From Nonomuraea basaltis (lineage in GTDB: Bacteria; Actinomycetota; Actinomycetes; Streptosporangiales; Streptosporangiaceae), in contig NZ_VCJS01000010.1 in the NCBI RefSeq assembly GCF_005893125.1, positions 1 to 64,000 of the forward strand: 64,000 nt of DNA, read 5' to 3'. Positions 36,066-44,070 of the stretch are shown one piece after another. The notes under the pieces are model-generated. The model saw only the letters and a list, made by a program, of their open reading frames with translations. It made no database searches and was not told where the DNA came from. How positions within the stretch are numbered: the stretch's first letter is position 1; every line of letters starts with the position of its first letter. The position numbers were made by a program, and so were the translations under genes.

Positions 36066-37418
36066 ATGACCGGACGGCAACGCCCTGAGTGGGCGGTACG
36101 GCTCAAGGCCGAGCGCGAGGCCCGCAACTGGAACAAGCGCGAGATGGCCCGCCAGCTCCTGCGCGCGGCCGGGATCGAGCGCGGATCGGTGGATTCTCTC
36201 GCCCGCCAGATCCGCGACTGGGAGAATGGCAACCACTTCCCACGCGAATGGGCCACCACTTACGCGGTCGCATTCGGCATCGACGAGGACGAGCTCTTCG
36301 AGTCTTCTCCGTTCGTAGCGGATTCGGCCCTGCTGTGGGTGTGGGATCCAAGCGCGACGTCCGCGGCGATCTACGACACAACCATGCGTGATCTCATCCT
36401 TGACCGGCGCCAAGCCGTCAAAGCCCTGACCGTCACGGCCGGGCTGCCTCTCATCGATCCCGTCCAACGCTGGTTGTCGGCCGCCGCAGGCACTTTGCCC
36501 GACCCGCCGGCTAAGGGCCGAATCGGCATGGAAGAAGTTGCCCAGTTGGAGAGGGCGACCGACGTGTTTCGCACATGGGAGCACTCCTACGGCGGCGGTC
36601 TTGCGCGAAAGGCAGTGATCGGCCAACTATCCGAGGTCTCCGAGTTGCTCAAGGATGGCCTGCCCCGCCCTATCGCGCTGCGCTTGTTCGGCGTGATGGC
36701 CCGACTCGCGAAGATCGCAGCGAACATGTCGTGGGACTCGGGCCTACAAGGTGTGGCTCAGCGGTACTACGTACTGGGGTTGCAGGCTGCACAGCCCACG
36801 AAGGATCGCCGTTTCGGTGCGGGCATCCTGGCGTCGATGGCGCGCCAACTGCTGTACCTCGGCCGGCCCGGAGACGCCCTCGAACTGGTGCGGCTCGCCC
36901 TCGACGGCACCCGTACCAGCGAGATGGCACGGCTCCGGGCAATGCTGCACACCCGCGAAGCGTGGGCGTACGTCGGCCTCGGTCGCGTTGAGGCATTTCG
37001 TCGCGCCACAGGAACCGCCGAAGAGATGTTCGCCAACGCCAGTGGCGACGAAGGCACGTCCTTCAACGAAGCCGAACTAGCTGGAGTCACCGGGGGCCGA
37101 TACCTGGACCTGGCACAACACGATCCTCAGTTCGCCGATGATGCCGTGATCTACATCAGCCGCGCCATCGACCTGCGCGCCCACTCTGCCGGTCGTAGCC
37201 TCGCCCTCGACTTTGCCGGGCTGGCGCACGCCCACCTCATCCAGGGCGACCTAGACGCTACCGTGGCCGCAGGGCGCGCCGCGGTGGACGCGGCTGGGCG
37301 CGTCTCATCTGACAGGGTACGCGCCCAACTCGGCACCCTGGAGCAGGCTCTGGCTAAGCGGTCGGCAGCTGGCGTCGCCGACCTGCGAGCAAGCCTGCGG
37401 ACCGCTATGGCAAGCTAA
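36066..37418 (+). CDS. XRE-family regulator with TPR-like sensor domain
   Basis: The protein has 450 residues. The N-terminal helix-turn-helix (about 1-75) includes WAVRLKAEREARNWNKREMARQLL and a second part IRDWENGNHFPREWATTYAVAFGI, the AbrB/XRE split HTH style seen in actinomycete TPR regulators. The remaining 330 residues are helical repeats (LLYLGRPGDALELVRLALDG, EAWAYVGLGRVEAFRRATGTAEEMF). Long upstream in-frame codons lack coding character; the ATG at 36066 begins the recognisable sequence. It probably controls the divergent cargo operon in response to a small signal. Confidence 0.82.
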   Translation: MTGRQRPEWAVRLKAEREARNWNKREMARQLLRAAGIERGSVDSLARQIRDWENGNHFPREWATTYAVAFGIDEDELFESSPFVADSALLWVWDPSATSAAIYDTTMRDLILDRRQAVKALTVTAGLPLIDPVQRWLSAAAGTLPDPPAKGRIGMEEVAQLERATDVFRTWEHSYGGGLARKAVIGQLSEVSELLKDGLPRPIALRLFGVMARLAKIAANMSWDSGLQGVAQRYYVLGLQAAQPTKDRRFGAGILASMARQLLYLGRPGDALELVRLALDGTRTSEMARLRAMLHTREAWAYVGLGRVEAFRRATGTAEEMFANASGDEGTSFNEAELAGVTGGRYLDLAQHDPQFADDAVIYISRAIDLRAHSAGRSLALDFAGLAHAHLIQGDLDATVAAGRAAVDAAGRVSSDRVRAQLGTLEQALAKRSAAGVADLRASLRTAMAS

Positions 37419-37446
37419 ACCAGAGACCTGAGCAGGAGAGGGAACC

Positions 37447-37923
37447 ATGCGTATCGGCGTCACCGGCCACATGGACATCACCGAGGACACAAGGCGGCTG
37501 GTGTTCGACGCGCTGTGGGATCTCCTGCGCGAGCGGGCCAGCGATTCCCTTGTGGGCGTGTCATGTCTCGCGCGAGGCGCGGACTCGGTGTTCGCCGAGG
37601 CGGTGCTGTCGGTCGGCGGCGCGTTGGAAGTGGTTCTCCCCTCGCGAGATTACCGGGCCGCGAAGGTAAAGCCGGACCACGCCGATCAGTTCGATGCACT
37701 CCTCTCCCGCGCCTCGCGGGTGCTGATCATGGCTCATGATCACGCCAGCCGTGACGCTTACGAGGCAGCCAACGAGGCGGTCTTGGGCGGCGTGGATGAG
37801 TTGATGGCGGTGTGGGATGGAAAAGCGGGGAGCCGATCGGGAACCGCCGATGTGGTGGCCGCCGCGCGTGGGCGCGGACTGGCGGTAACCGTGATCTGGC
37901 CTGCAGGCGCCGCCCGAGAATGA
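37447..37923 (+). CDS. SLOG-superfamily-like Rossmann protein
   Basis: The protein has 158 residues. It begins with the Rossmann strand MRIGVTGHMDITE, continues with a VGVSCLARGADSVFAEAVLSVGG helix and a VVLPSRDYRAAK loop, and ends with the signature-like DAYEAANEAVLGGVDELMAVWDGK and GTADVVAAARGRGLAVTVIWP. This is the layout of SLOG/LOG-type proteins, which bind or cleave nucleotides and nucleotide-derived signals. It lies 28 bases after the XRE-TPR gene with AGGAGAG before the ATG, so the two form a pair that may sense a nucleotide compound. Confidence 0.65.
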   Translation: MRIGVTGHMDITEDTRRLVFDALWDLLRERASDSLVGVSCLARGADSVFAEAVLSVGGALEVVLPSRDYRAAKVKPDHADQFDALLSRASRVLIMAHDHASRDAYEAANEAVLGGVDELMAVWDGKAGSRSGTADVVAAARGRGLAVTVIWPAGAARE

Positions 37924-38258
37924 CCCTCTGCCGCAGAGCGCAACGCCCCGGCCGATCTCGCGCGCTCAGCCGCTATGCCTTTGGCCAGCATCAGCGGGCC
38001 GCCGAGGACTTCCGTAAGGCTATTGCCGAGCTCCCCGCCAGGTACCACCGCGACAAGGGCGTTTATCTCGCTCGGGAGTCGCTTGCCTACGTCGGTGCCG
38101 AAGAGCCAGAACAGGCCGCGCAAGTTGGACTCCAGGCGCTACACGTTGCCGACTGTCAAGGCGTCGAGCTGTTGACCACCCACGGAGTTGAAGTCGTGGA
38201 AATAACCGAGTTGGCTGACCTCGCTAGCAACGTAGGGATGCCGTCCGCGACCGCCTGA
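37921..38258 (+). pseudogene. Fragment of a TPR-type regulator
   Basis: The open frame encodes a helical stretch YAFGQHQRAAEDFRKAIAEL, then RDKGVYLARESLAYVGAEEPEQAAQVGLQAL. This looks like the last TPR repeats of an XRE-TPR regulator, but the DNA-binding and central parts are missing. It follows the SLOG-like gene without its own start signal. It probably remains from a second regulator gene lost at the cargo/phage junction. The 170 bases after it hold no recognised gene. Confidence 0.5.
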
Positions 38259-38426
38259 TCTTGGCTCTGCGAGCACGTCGTCGCCCACGATGCGCCCCGT
38301 GACGCTCAAGCGGGCGCCGAGTACGCCATCCTCACGCGTCACCCCGCCGCCGTGTACTGCACCAGCTCGAAGGGGCTGCCGGGTGGACACGGCTGCATAG
38401 GCTCACGGCTCTGGATCAAGAATGAC

Positions 38427-38466
38427 AAAAAGCCCCGTCCAACTCCCGAAGGAGATGGACGGGGCT
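38427..38466 (-). terminator. Terminator at the end of the phage late operon
   Basis: On the minus strand AGCCCCGTCC pairs with GGACGGGGCT around a 16-base loop and is followed by TTTTTG. It lies 22 bases after the holin stop, ending the long minus-strand late transcript. Confidence 0.85.
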
Positions 38467-38488
38467 CGGTCTGTCCCGGAGCGAAACG

Positions 38489-38746
38489 TTACCGCTGATC
38501 GAGCGGCAGGTCGGGCCGCGGAGTGTGCTTGGCCTTGTAGCCGGACACCCACGTGATCAGACCGGGCAGCAGGGGAATCGTTAGCGACTCCAGCCAGTCC
38601 GGCAGGAACGCGATGAGGTCGAGGTCGGCGTTGACCGTCTGCAGGACGGTCAGGACAGCGACCAGGCCCAGGTACGAGCCTGCCGCTGAAGCGGTGACCT
38701 TCCGCTCCACGAGCGGCTTGCTGTACTCGACAGGTTCGGCGTGCAT
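38489..38746 (-). CDS. Putative holin
   Basis: The protein has 85 residues with two membrane segments (AAGSYLGLVAVLTVLQTV and LESLTIPLLPGLITWV) and a short basic tail (GYKAKHTPRPDLPLDQR). It is the last gene of the late operon, just after the endolysin. The second of two adjacent ATGs is chosen because GGAGG is six bases before it. It would form membrane lesions that release the endolysin. The TAA stop lies within GTTACCGCTG, a weak match to the operon's palindrome core. Confidence 0.75.
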   Translation of the reverse strand: MHAEPVEYSKPLVERKVTASAAGSYLGLVAVLTVLQTVNADLDLIAFLPDWLESLTIPLLPGLITWVSGYKAKHTPRPDLPLDQR

Positions 38747-38774
38747 CATGGTCCTCCCAAGGGGGTTCGAGCAC

Positions 38775-38803
38775 GAAAAAAGGCCAACCCGGTCGGGCAG
38801 GCC
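38775..38803 (-). terminator. Hairpin with T-run between endolysin and holin
   Basis: On the minus strand GGCC-TG-CCCG-AC-CGGG-TT-GGCC folds into an interrupted stem and is followed by six Ts. It could be a weak or regulated terminator that lowers holin expression, or a 5' hairpin of the holin message. Confidence 0.5.
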
Positions 38804-38826
38804 ATCATGATCATTTCGGGGCGGGG

Positions 38827-39551
38827 TCAGTCCACGCGCATCAGCTTCGGCCACGTCTTCGGGCCGCACTCGCCGTCCACCTTCAGGCCGGCCGCCTTCT
38901 GGAAGGCGCGCAGCGCGTCCTCCAGCGGGCCGCCGAACACGGTGTCGTCGATGGTGTCGTTCAGACCCATGCTGCGGGCGTGCAGCAGGTAGAACAGCGT
39001 TTTCACGTCGTAGCCGCGCGCACCGCGCTTCAGCAGGGGCAGGGTCTTCACGATCTCCTCCGTCCAGGACACCTCAGGCTTGGGTGCGGGCTTACTCGAG
39101 TACGCCGGATAGCCGTAGCCAGCGACCAGGCCGGAGCGCTCGCGGCGCATCACGCGGTTGGAGGTGTTTCCCTCGATCGTCACGATGGTGCCGTTCGAGC
39201 GGACCGACTCCACGATGCCGACGTGGTCGATCGCGGGGATGTTCTTGCTCCCCTGCCAGTCGAAGAACACGATGGCGCCTCGGCGCGGGGTGTGGCCCCA
39301 GCGGCCGTGGTCCTTGAACCACTGCGCGTGGCCGGCGTCCAGGCCGAGTCCCCAACGACGGAGATCAGCCCGGCCCGATCGGCCGCCCAGGCCAAGAACA
39401 TGTCACACCACGGCTCATACGCCCACGACTCGGGCTTGTCGTGCCGCTCGGCCCACCAAGCGCCGAACTTCGTCCACCCGCTCCCGGCCTCGGTATAGCC
39501 GAGCTGAGAGCGGACGACGTCGAGCATGGCGTCATCAGGCTTCTTCGCCAC
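38827..39551 (-). pseudogene. CHAP endolysin gene with a frameshift
   Basis: Two overlapping frames together make one endolysin of about 240 residues. The first (39551 to about 39353) encodes MAKKPDDAMLDVVRSQLGY, then WAYEPWCDMFLAWAADRAG with the catalytic Cys. The second continues LGLDAGHAQWFKDHGRWGH, IVFFDWQG and IDHVGIVESV with the catalytic His, and then a peptidoglycan-binding domain (LRAFQKAAGLKVDGECGPKTW). They join only through a shift near 39350-39356, at a CCCC/GGGG run. This is a true mutation, a sequencing error, or recoding. Confidence 0.75.
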
Positions 39552-39816
39552 CTTCCACCTCCTCCTCTGGACTTTCGTCCTCGACTACCGACCCCGGCGC
39601 CTGCGGCAGCCAGGACTGATCGGGGTCGAACTCGGTCACGTCCGCGTCCATCCACGGCCGCGGCGGTAGCTCGTCGTCGGGCATCACGTCCTCCTCGGTG
39701 AGGGTGTTGAGGGCCAGCCAGTCCGCCACGGTCAGCTTCAAGTCCGCGTTGGACAGGCGAATGGGGAGCACGGCGGGCACGATGAGCACGCCGTCCTCGA
39801 CGGGGAACACGGTCAC
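39535..39816 (-). CDS. Small acidic phage protein
   Basis: The protein has 93 residues, strongly acidic toward the end (TEFDPDQSWLP, then VVEDESPEEEVEGGEEA). The first half (FPVEDGVLIVPAVLPIRLSNADLKLTVADWL) looks beta-rich. It overlaps the endolysin start by 17 bases. The family is not recognised. It lies in the lysis/tail-fibre section of the late operon. Confidence 0.55.
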   Translation of the reverse strand: MTVFPVEDGVLIVPAVLPIRLSNADLKLTVADWLALNTLTEEDVMPDDELPPRPWMDADVTEFDPDQSWLPQAPGSVVEDESPEEEVEGGEEA

Positions 39817-39824
39817 GGCAGAGA

Positions 39825-40166
39825 TCAGCCTCGGGTCAGGCTGATCAGGGCGATGACAGCGCTGGCCACCGTGACCAGGACGCTGACGACGGCGATGATC
39901 TGCTTGGTCCGATCGGCGAGCTGCGTGCGCGTCACAGCCTCCCGCTCCACAGCGTCCAGACGAGCCTCCAGCGCGACGTACCGCGTCTCAGTGGCGGCAC
40001 GATCCTGCTCAACCCGCTGCGCGAGCTCAGCGTGCCGGTCGTCGACCTGGTCCAGGCGCTGCAGGATAAGCGCGGTGGAACCGTTCGTTCGCTCGAACCC
40101 GACCTCGACCAGGCGCCGCAGCTCCGACAACGCGAGTGCCAGGTTCGGCACCTCCTCACTGGTCAC
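39825..40166 (-). CDS. Coiled-coil protein with C-terminal membrane anchor
   Basis: The protein has 113 residues. A helical coiled coil (LILQRLDQVDDRHAELAQRVEQ, then ALEARLDAVEREA) is followed by one membrane segment at the very end (IIAVVSVLVTVASAVIALISL). This is the shape of XhlA/hemolysin-like lysis accessory proteins beside holins. It overlaps the next gene by ATGA. A role in lysis is inferred from shape and location. Confidence 0.65.
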   Translation of the reverse strand: MTSEEVPNLALALSELRRLVEVGFERTNGSTALILQRLDQVDDRHAELAQRVEQDRAATETRYVALEARLDAVEREAVTRTQLADRTKQIIAVVSVLVTVASAVIALISLTRG

Positions 40167-40561
40167 AGCGGCACCGACTCGCCGTCCAGGTGGTAGGTGA
40201 TGTTGTAGTTGTCGTACTTGCGCACTACCACGGTGCGGCCCTGCGCGACCATCGCCTGCGCGAACTCCAGCGCCGAGATCGGCTCGGTCTTGTAGCTGGA
40301 GATACCGATCGCCCGGTCCACGAAGGCGTACAGCAGCCAGCTCACCGACTGGCCGGCCGGGGCGTCACGCACGCACGTGAACCACGTGCGGTCTGATCGG
40401 TACAGCGTCTGCCCACCCGTGTAGATCGGGTGGCGATCAGCGTGGCCGTACCGGTAGAACAGCGTGCCCGCGTGGTCCACCTTGGCCAGATCCGGCCCGC
40501 CAGCGGGGTCGTCGCCGATCGGCAGTTCCATGTCGGTGTCGGGCGGCGTGAACAGCTCCAT
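40163..40561 (-). CDS. Hypothetical phage protein
   Basis: The protein has 132 residues with no signal or membrane segment. Its many aromatic residues (GTLFYRYGHADRHPIYTGGQTLYRSDRTWF) suggest a beta-rich structural fold. It is coupled at its end to the coiled-coil gene. It lies downstream of the tail-tip genes and may be a virion surface or fibre accessory protein; I do not recognise it. Confidence 0.55.
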   Translation of the reverse strand: MELFTPPDTDMELPIGDDPAGGPDLAKVDHAGTLFYRYGHADRHPIYTGGQTLYRSDRTWFTCVRDAPAGQSVSWLLYAFVDRAIGISSYKTEPISALEFAQAMVAQGRTVVVRKYDNYNITYHLDGESVPL

Positions 40562-40601
40562 CAGGAATCTCCTCTGCGAGTTTGGTCATGGACGGGCAAG
40601 G

Positions 40602-41198
40602 TCAGACGGGTCTGCCCAGTTGCTCGGCCAGCTCGGCACGGCGTGCCGCGTAGGTGTCCAAGTCCGGCTGGAACACCTGCTTCAGCGTGTCCAGGCGCGT
40701 CTTGGCGTCCACGTCCTGCACAATCGGCTCGACCCCGTCGCCGGCCAGCGACACCGTGGCCAGTGTGCGGCGCACGCCCGGCGTGGGCTGGACGATTCGC
40801 ACGAGGTGTTGTTCGACGTAGTCCAGGCGGGCGAAGTGCGCCTGCCGGGCCTGCTCGGTCGAGGTGGCGGTGAACAGCGTCACCGGCAGCCCGGCCGCAG
40901 TCGTGCGCACGAGCGTGGGCTTGCCCTGGGCCGCGCGGGCCTGGGCGATCGCGGCGTCTATCGCGGCCAGGTGGTGCCCAGCCGGGATGTGCAGCTGGAG
41001 CATGCACAGCCGCAGCAGCGTGTCGAGGTCGGCCGGGTCGATGCCGTACTCGGCAGCGTGGTTGGCGAACCCCTCCACCGGCAGGATGTAGCCGAACAGG
41101 CTCCCGTCCGGGTTCACCGTCATGATCGTCCACCGGTCCACCCCGTCCGGATGAACCCAAGAGTTGGCATCCACGATGGTCCGCTCGATGGCCGTCAT
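40602..41198 (-). CDS. Hypothetical phage protein after the tail tip
   Basis: The protein has 198 residues. The N-terminus has INDxW-like content (IVDANSWVHPDGVDRWTIMTVNPDGS), and the rest is helical (TLKQVFQPDLDTYAARRAELAEQLG). The start is coupled to the stop of the tail-tip gene by one base (TGATG); longer upstream frames are shadow. No family is recognised. Confidence 0.58.
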   Translation of the reverse strand: MTAIERTIVDANSWVHPDGVDRWTIMTVNPDGSLFGYILPVEGFANHAAEYGIDPADLDTLLRLCMLQLHIPAGHHLAAIDAAIAQARAAQGKPTLVRTTAAGLPVTLFTATSTEQARQAHFARLDYVEQHLVRIVQPTPGVRRTLATVSLAGDGVEPIVQDVDAKTRLDTLKQVFQPDLDTYAARRAELAEQLGRPV

Positions 41199-44056
41199 CA
41201 CTGCCTCCACGCCCAGAAATGGCAGTCGTGCAGCGACACGTTGGACGCCGCCGACTGCTTCCACCCGAATCCGGACGCCCCGCGAGCGTCGAGGATGTGC
41301 GCATACACCGTGGAACCGACGTCGAAGAAGTCGATCACGGGGAACATCTCGGTGGCGTAGGTGACGCCGTAGCCGACGCCGTACCCGGTGCCCGCGCCCG
41401 CCACCTGGACCAGGCCCCGCGCGAACGTCGAATTGCCGCCTGTCGTGCCCAGCCGCCCGATGAAGCGGACGAGCCCCTCGCGGGTGCAGTTCACCCCGGC
41501 CTGGACCATCGAATTTTGCAGCGCGTACAGGTCCGCCGACGCCGGCCGCAACTGGGTCATGCCTCGGTATCCGCTGCCGTCGGAAACGGACACCATCTGC
41601 ATGGTGTCGTTGGTACCGGTCAGCGAGGACCACTTGTGGTAGGTGGTGACGTCCTCGTAGAGGCGGATCTCCGGGTCTGCTCCCGGCTCCTGATTGATCA
41701 CCAGGCGTTTGCCGGTGGTGTTCACGGTGGAGGTGAAGCGGCCCACGATGTCCACGTCGCCGGTCGCCGCGTTGATGCCGACCGTCTGGGCGCCGCCGCT
41801 GTTGAAGACGCGGAACCCAGTGGTGTCGAGTTCGACGCGGGCGCCGGAGGTGGCCGTGCGGAGGGCGAACTGGCCATTCGTGCCCAGCGTCACGATCTCC
41901 TGGCCGGAGCCGGAGAACTGCCGCAGCCCGGCCGAGGACAGGTCCACCCGGGCGCCTGAAGGTGACCCAGCAACGATGCGGGAGGACAGCGTGAGCGTGG
42001 CCTCCAGCTTGCCTGCCGTGACCGATCCGGCCGCCAGCTTGTCCACGGTGACGGCGTTCGCGCGCAGGTGGCCTGCGTCGATCGCGAGGGCCTGGATCAG
42101 CGCGCCGGTGATGGTGTTGGCGATCACCTTGTCGGCGGCGTTAATCGTGCCGGGCTGGATGTTCGTCCCGGAGATCACTTCGCCGATCACGTCGGTGTTC
42201 ACGAGCGGCGCGGTGGCGATCGTCATCATGGAGGACCGCTCGGACTGGTTGCCGGACCGGTCGAGCGCGGTGAGCCAGACTTCCCGGTCCGCGCCGTACG
42301 GCTGGTCCCCGATCACGATGACGCCCGCGCCCAAGAGGTAGTCAACCACCTGCGCGCTGCCCGGGTCAGGGTCGCTCGGGTCCTTCATCCACACGAGTAC
42401 CCGGTCGAAGTCGATCGGCATCTGCTCGCCGGCAGAGCCGAGCCCGTCCCACGACACGTGGATCATGCCCAACCTGGTCATCAGCGCGGGCGTGGACGGC
42501 ACCGGTGGCGGCGTGGTGTCGTCGGGGACGACCACGATCTCCTGCTCGGAAAACTCTCCGCGCACGGCGTCGGCGACGGCGCGCACCTTGAAGGCGTACT
42601 CGACGTTGACCCGCAGCGGCGAGTACGTCGAGGTCGTGTCGTCCACCACGACGATCTGGTGCCAGATCCCGCCCGCGTCGTTCTCCCGCGCGTACAACTC
42701 GTAGACGTCAACCTCGATGGCGACGCCGTTGACATCGGCGACCACCGGCGACCAGGTCGCGGTGATCTGCCCCCGCGCGGTGCCGGAATCGTCAAGGTAC
42801 GCGGCCCCCTGCACGATCAGCCCTTGTGGCTTGGCCGGTGTCCGTCCGCCCGGTTCCGGCGCGGGCGTGCCCCCGGTCCCTCCGGAGCCGACGCCGCCGG
42901 CGAGGATCCCGGCCGCCTGCCGGGCGAGGCGGATCTCGCGTTCGATGAACCGGTCGTTGAGCACCAGGTTGCCAGAGATCGCGCCGTCATTGTCTACGGC
43001 CAGCGTGACCTGTCGCACCCGCAGCGCCTGCATCTGCCCGCCATCGCCCGGCGCCTTGATGAAGTCGCCCGGCCGGTAGTGCGCGAGCGGCAGCCAGCGT
43101 GCTGCCTCGACCCGGATGCCACGCGTGAGCTGAGCACGTTCGCGGCTGGCGCGCTCCAGCGCGTTCTGCCCGAGCAGGGTCGCCGTGCCTTGGTCGGCTA
43201 CGCCACCCTGCGACTGCGAGGTTTCCCACCGCCCCCACGGCGCGACCACCGAAGGGTTGGTGACCTCGACATGGAGGCCCTTCTCGCCCCTGATCAGGAT
43301 CGCGGTCGCGAAGTCCTCCAGGGTGCCAGTGTCGGGCGCCTCGTCGATATCGCGGCCGAATCTGAGATCGACCGGCCCGGCGCCGGTGGCGAGCTGGCGG
43401 CCCAGGACGGTCCCTTCGCGGTAGACGCGCAGTTCGCGGCCGGTCATAGTCCAATCGAGCACGCCCTGCTCGGACAGGTTGATCAGCAAGGTGAGCAGGT
43501 CGACGCCGGGCTCCAGTTCAAGCGTGAGCCGCTTGTTGACGTCCCACGCCTGCCCGGCGCTGTCGTGCGTGGACGTGAAGTTGATCACCAGTCCGGGCAG
43601 CGTGCCGCGGGCCTGACCTTCCTGTACGAGGGTGCGCAGGAGCGCGCCCGGCGTGACAGCCGAGAATTGCCGCTTGCCCTCGATCATGACACCGCCCGCG
43701 TACATGATCAGCTTGCGACACATCCAGGACCAGGCCGGGCACTCGTACGTACGCGTCCCTCCCGGGTCGGTGACGTCGGCGCCGCGCTTGATCCTGATGA
43801 ACCTGCCGCCGTCCGGTTCCACCCAGAGCCCGCCCTCCACGGCGTACTCGACAGCGATCTCGACCGGCTGCTCAAGCCACGCAGCGCCGACACCTACAGC
43901 CGGATAGGTGACCTTCAGCGACGGGGTGTCGTTCAACGGCAGCCCGGCCTCGAAGCCGAGATGATGCGGCAGCGTCCCGAGCCGGCTGCCGTTCGGCTCG
44001 TGGGCCACCAGCCGCAGCGCGAACTGCTGCGCCTGGCCAGGAATAATGACTTGCAC
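41198..44056 (-). CDS. Tail tip/fibre protein, Gp37-like with FN3 domain
   Basis: The protein has 952 residues. The first 385 are of the siphovirus ReqiPepy6 Gp37-like tail family (LNDTPSLKVTYP, APWGRWETSQ, LPLAHYRPGDFIKAPGDGG). Then come a Gly/Pro linker and a fibronectin type III domain (GQITATWSPVVADVNGVAI to VEYAFKVRAVADAV). After that there are short fibre-like repeats (ITGALIQALAIDAGHLRANAVTVDKLAAG) and a Tyr/Gly-rich receptor-type C-terminus. The first part is paralogous to the upstream gene. The GTG start follows GGGGGAAG. It is probably the central tail fibre that contacts the host surface. Confidence 0.78.
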   Translation of the reverse strand: MQVIIPGQAQQFALRLVAHEPNGSRLGTLPHHLGFEAGLPLNDTPSLKVTYPAVGVGAAWLEQPVEIAVEYAVEGGLWVEPDGGRFIRIKRGADVTDPGGTRTYECPAWSWMCRKLIMYAGGVMIEGKRQFSAVTPGALLRTLVQEGQARGTLPGLVINFTSTHDSAGQAWDVNKRLTLELEPGVDLLTLLINLSEQGVLDWTMTGRELRVYREGTVLGRQLATGAGPVDLRFGRDIDEAPDTGTLEDFATAILIRGEKGLHVEVTNPSVVAPWGRWETSQSQGGVADQGTATLLGQNALERASRERAQLTRGIRVEAARWLPLAHYRPGDFIKAPGDGGQMQALRVRQVTLAVDNDGAISGNLVLNDRFIEREIRLARQAAGILAGGVGSGGTGGTPAPEPGGRTPAKPQGLIVQGAAYLDDSGTARGQITATWSPVVADVNGVAIEVDVYELYARENDAGGIWHQIVVVDDTTSTYSPLRVNVEYAFKVRAVADAVRGEFSEQEIVVVPDDTTPPPVPSTPALMTRLGMIHVSWDGLGSAGEQMPIDFDRVLVWMKDPSDPDPGSAQVVDYLLGAGVIVIGDQPYGADREVWLTALDRSGNQSERSSMMTIATAPLVNTDVIGEVISGTNIQPGTINAADKVIANTITGALIQALAIDAGHLRANAVTVDKLAAGSVTAGKLEATLTLSSRIVAGSPSGARVDLSSAGLRQFSGSGQEIVTLGTNGQFALRTATSGARVELDTTGFRVFNSGGAQTVGINAATGDVDIVGRFTSTVNTTGKRLVINQEPGADPEIRLYEDVTTYHKWSSLTGTNDTMQMVSVSDGSGYRGMTQLRPASADLYALQNSMVQAGVNCTREGLVRFIGRLGTTGGNSTFARGLVQVAGAGTGYGVGYGVTYATEMFPVIDFFDVGSTVYAHILDARGASGFGWKQSAASNVSLHDCHFWAWRQ

Positions 44057-44070
44057 TACTTCCCCCGTCG

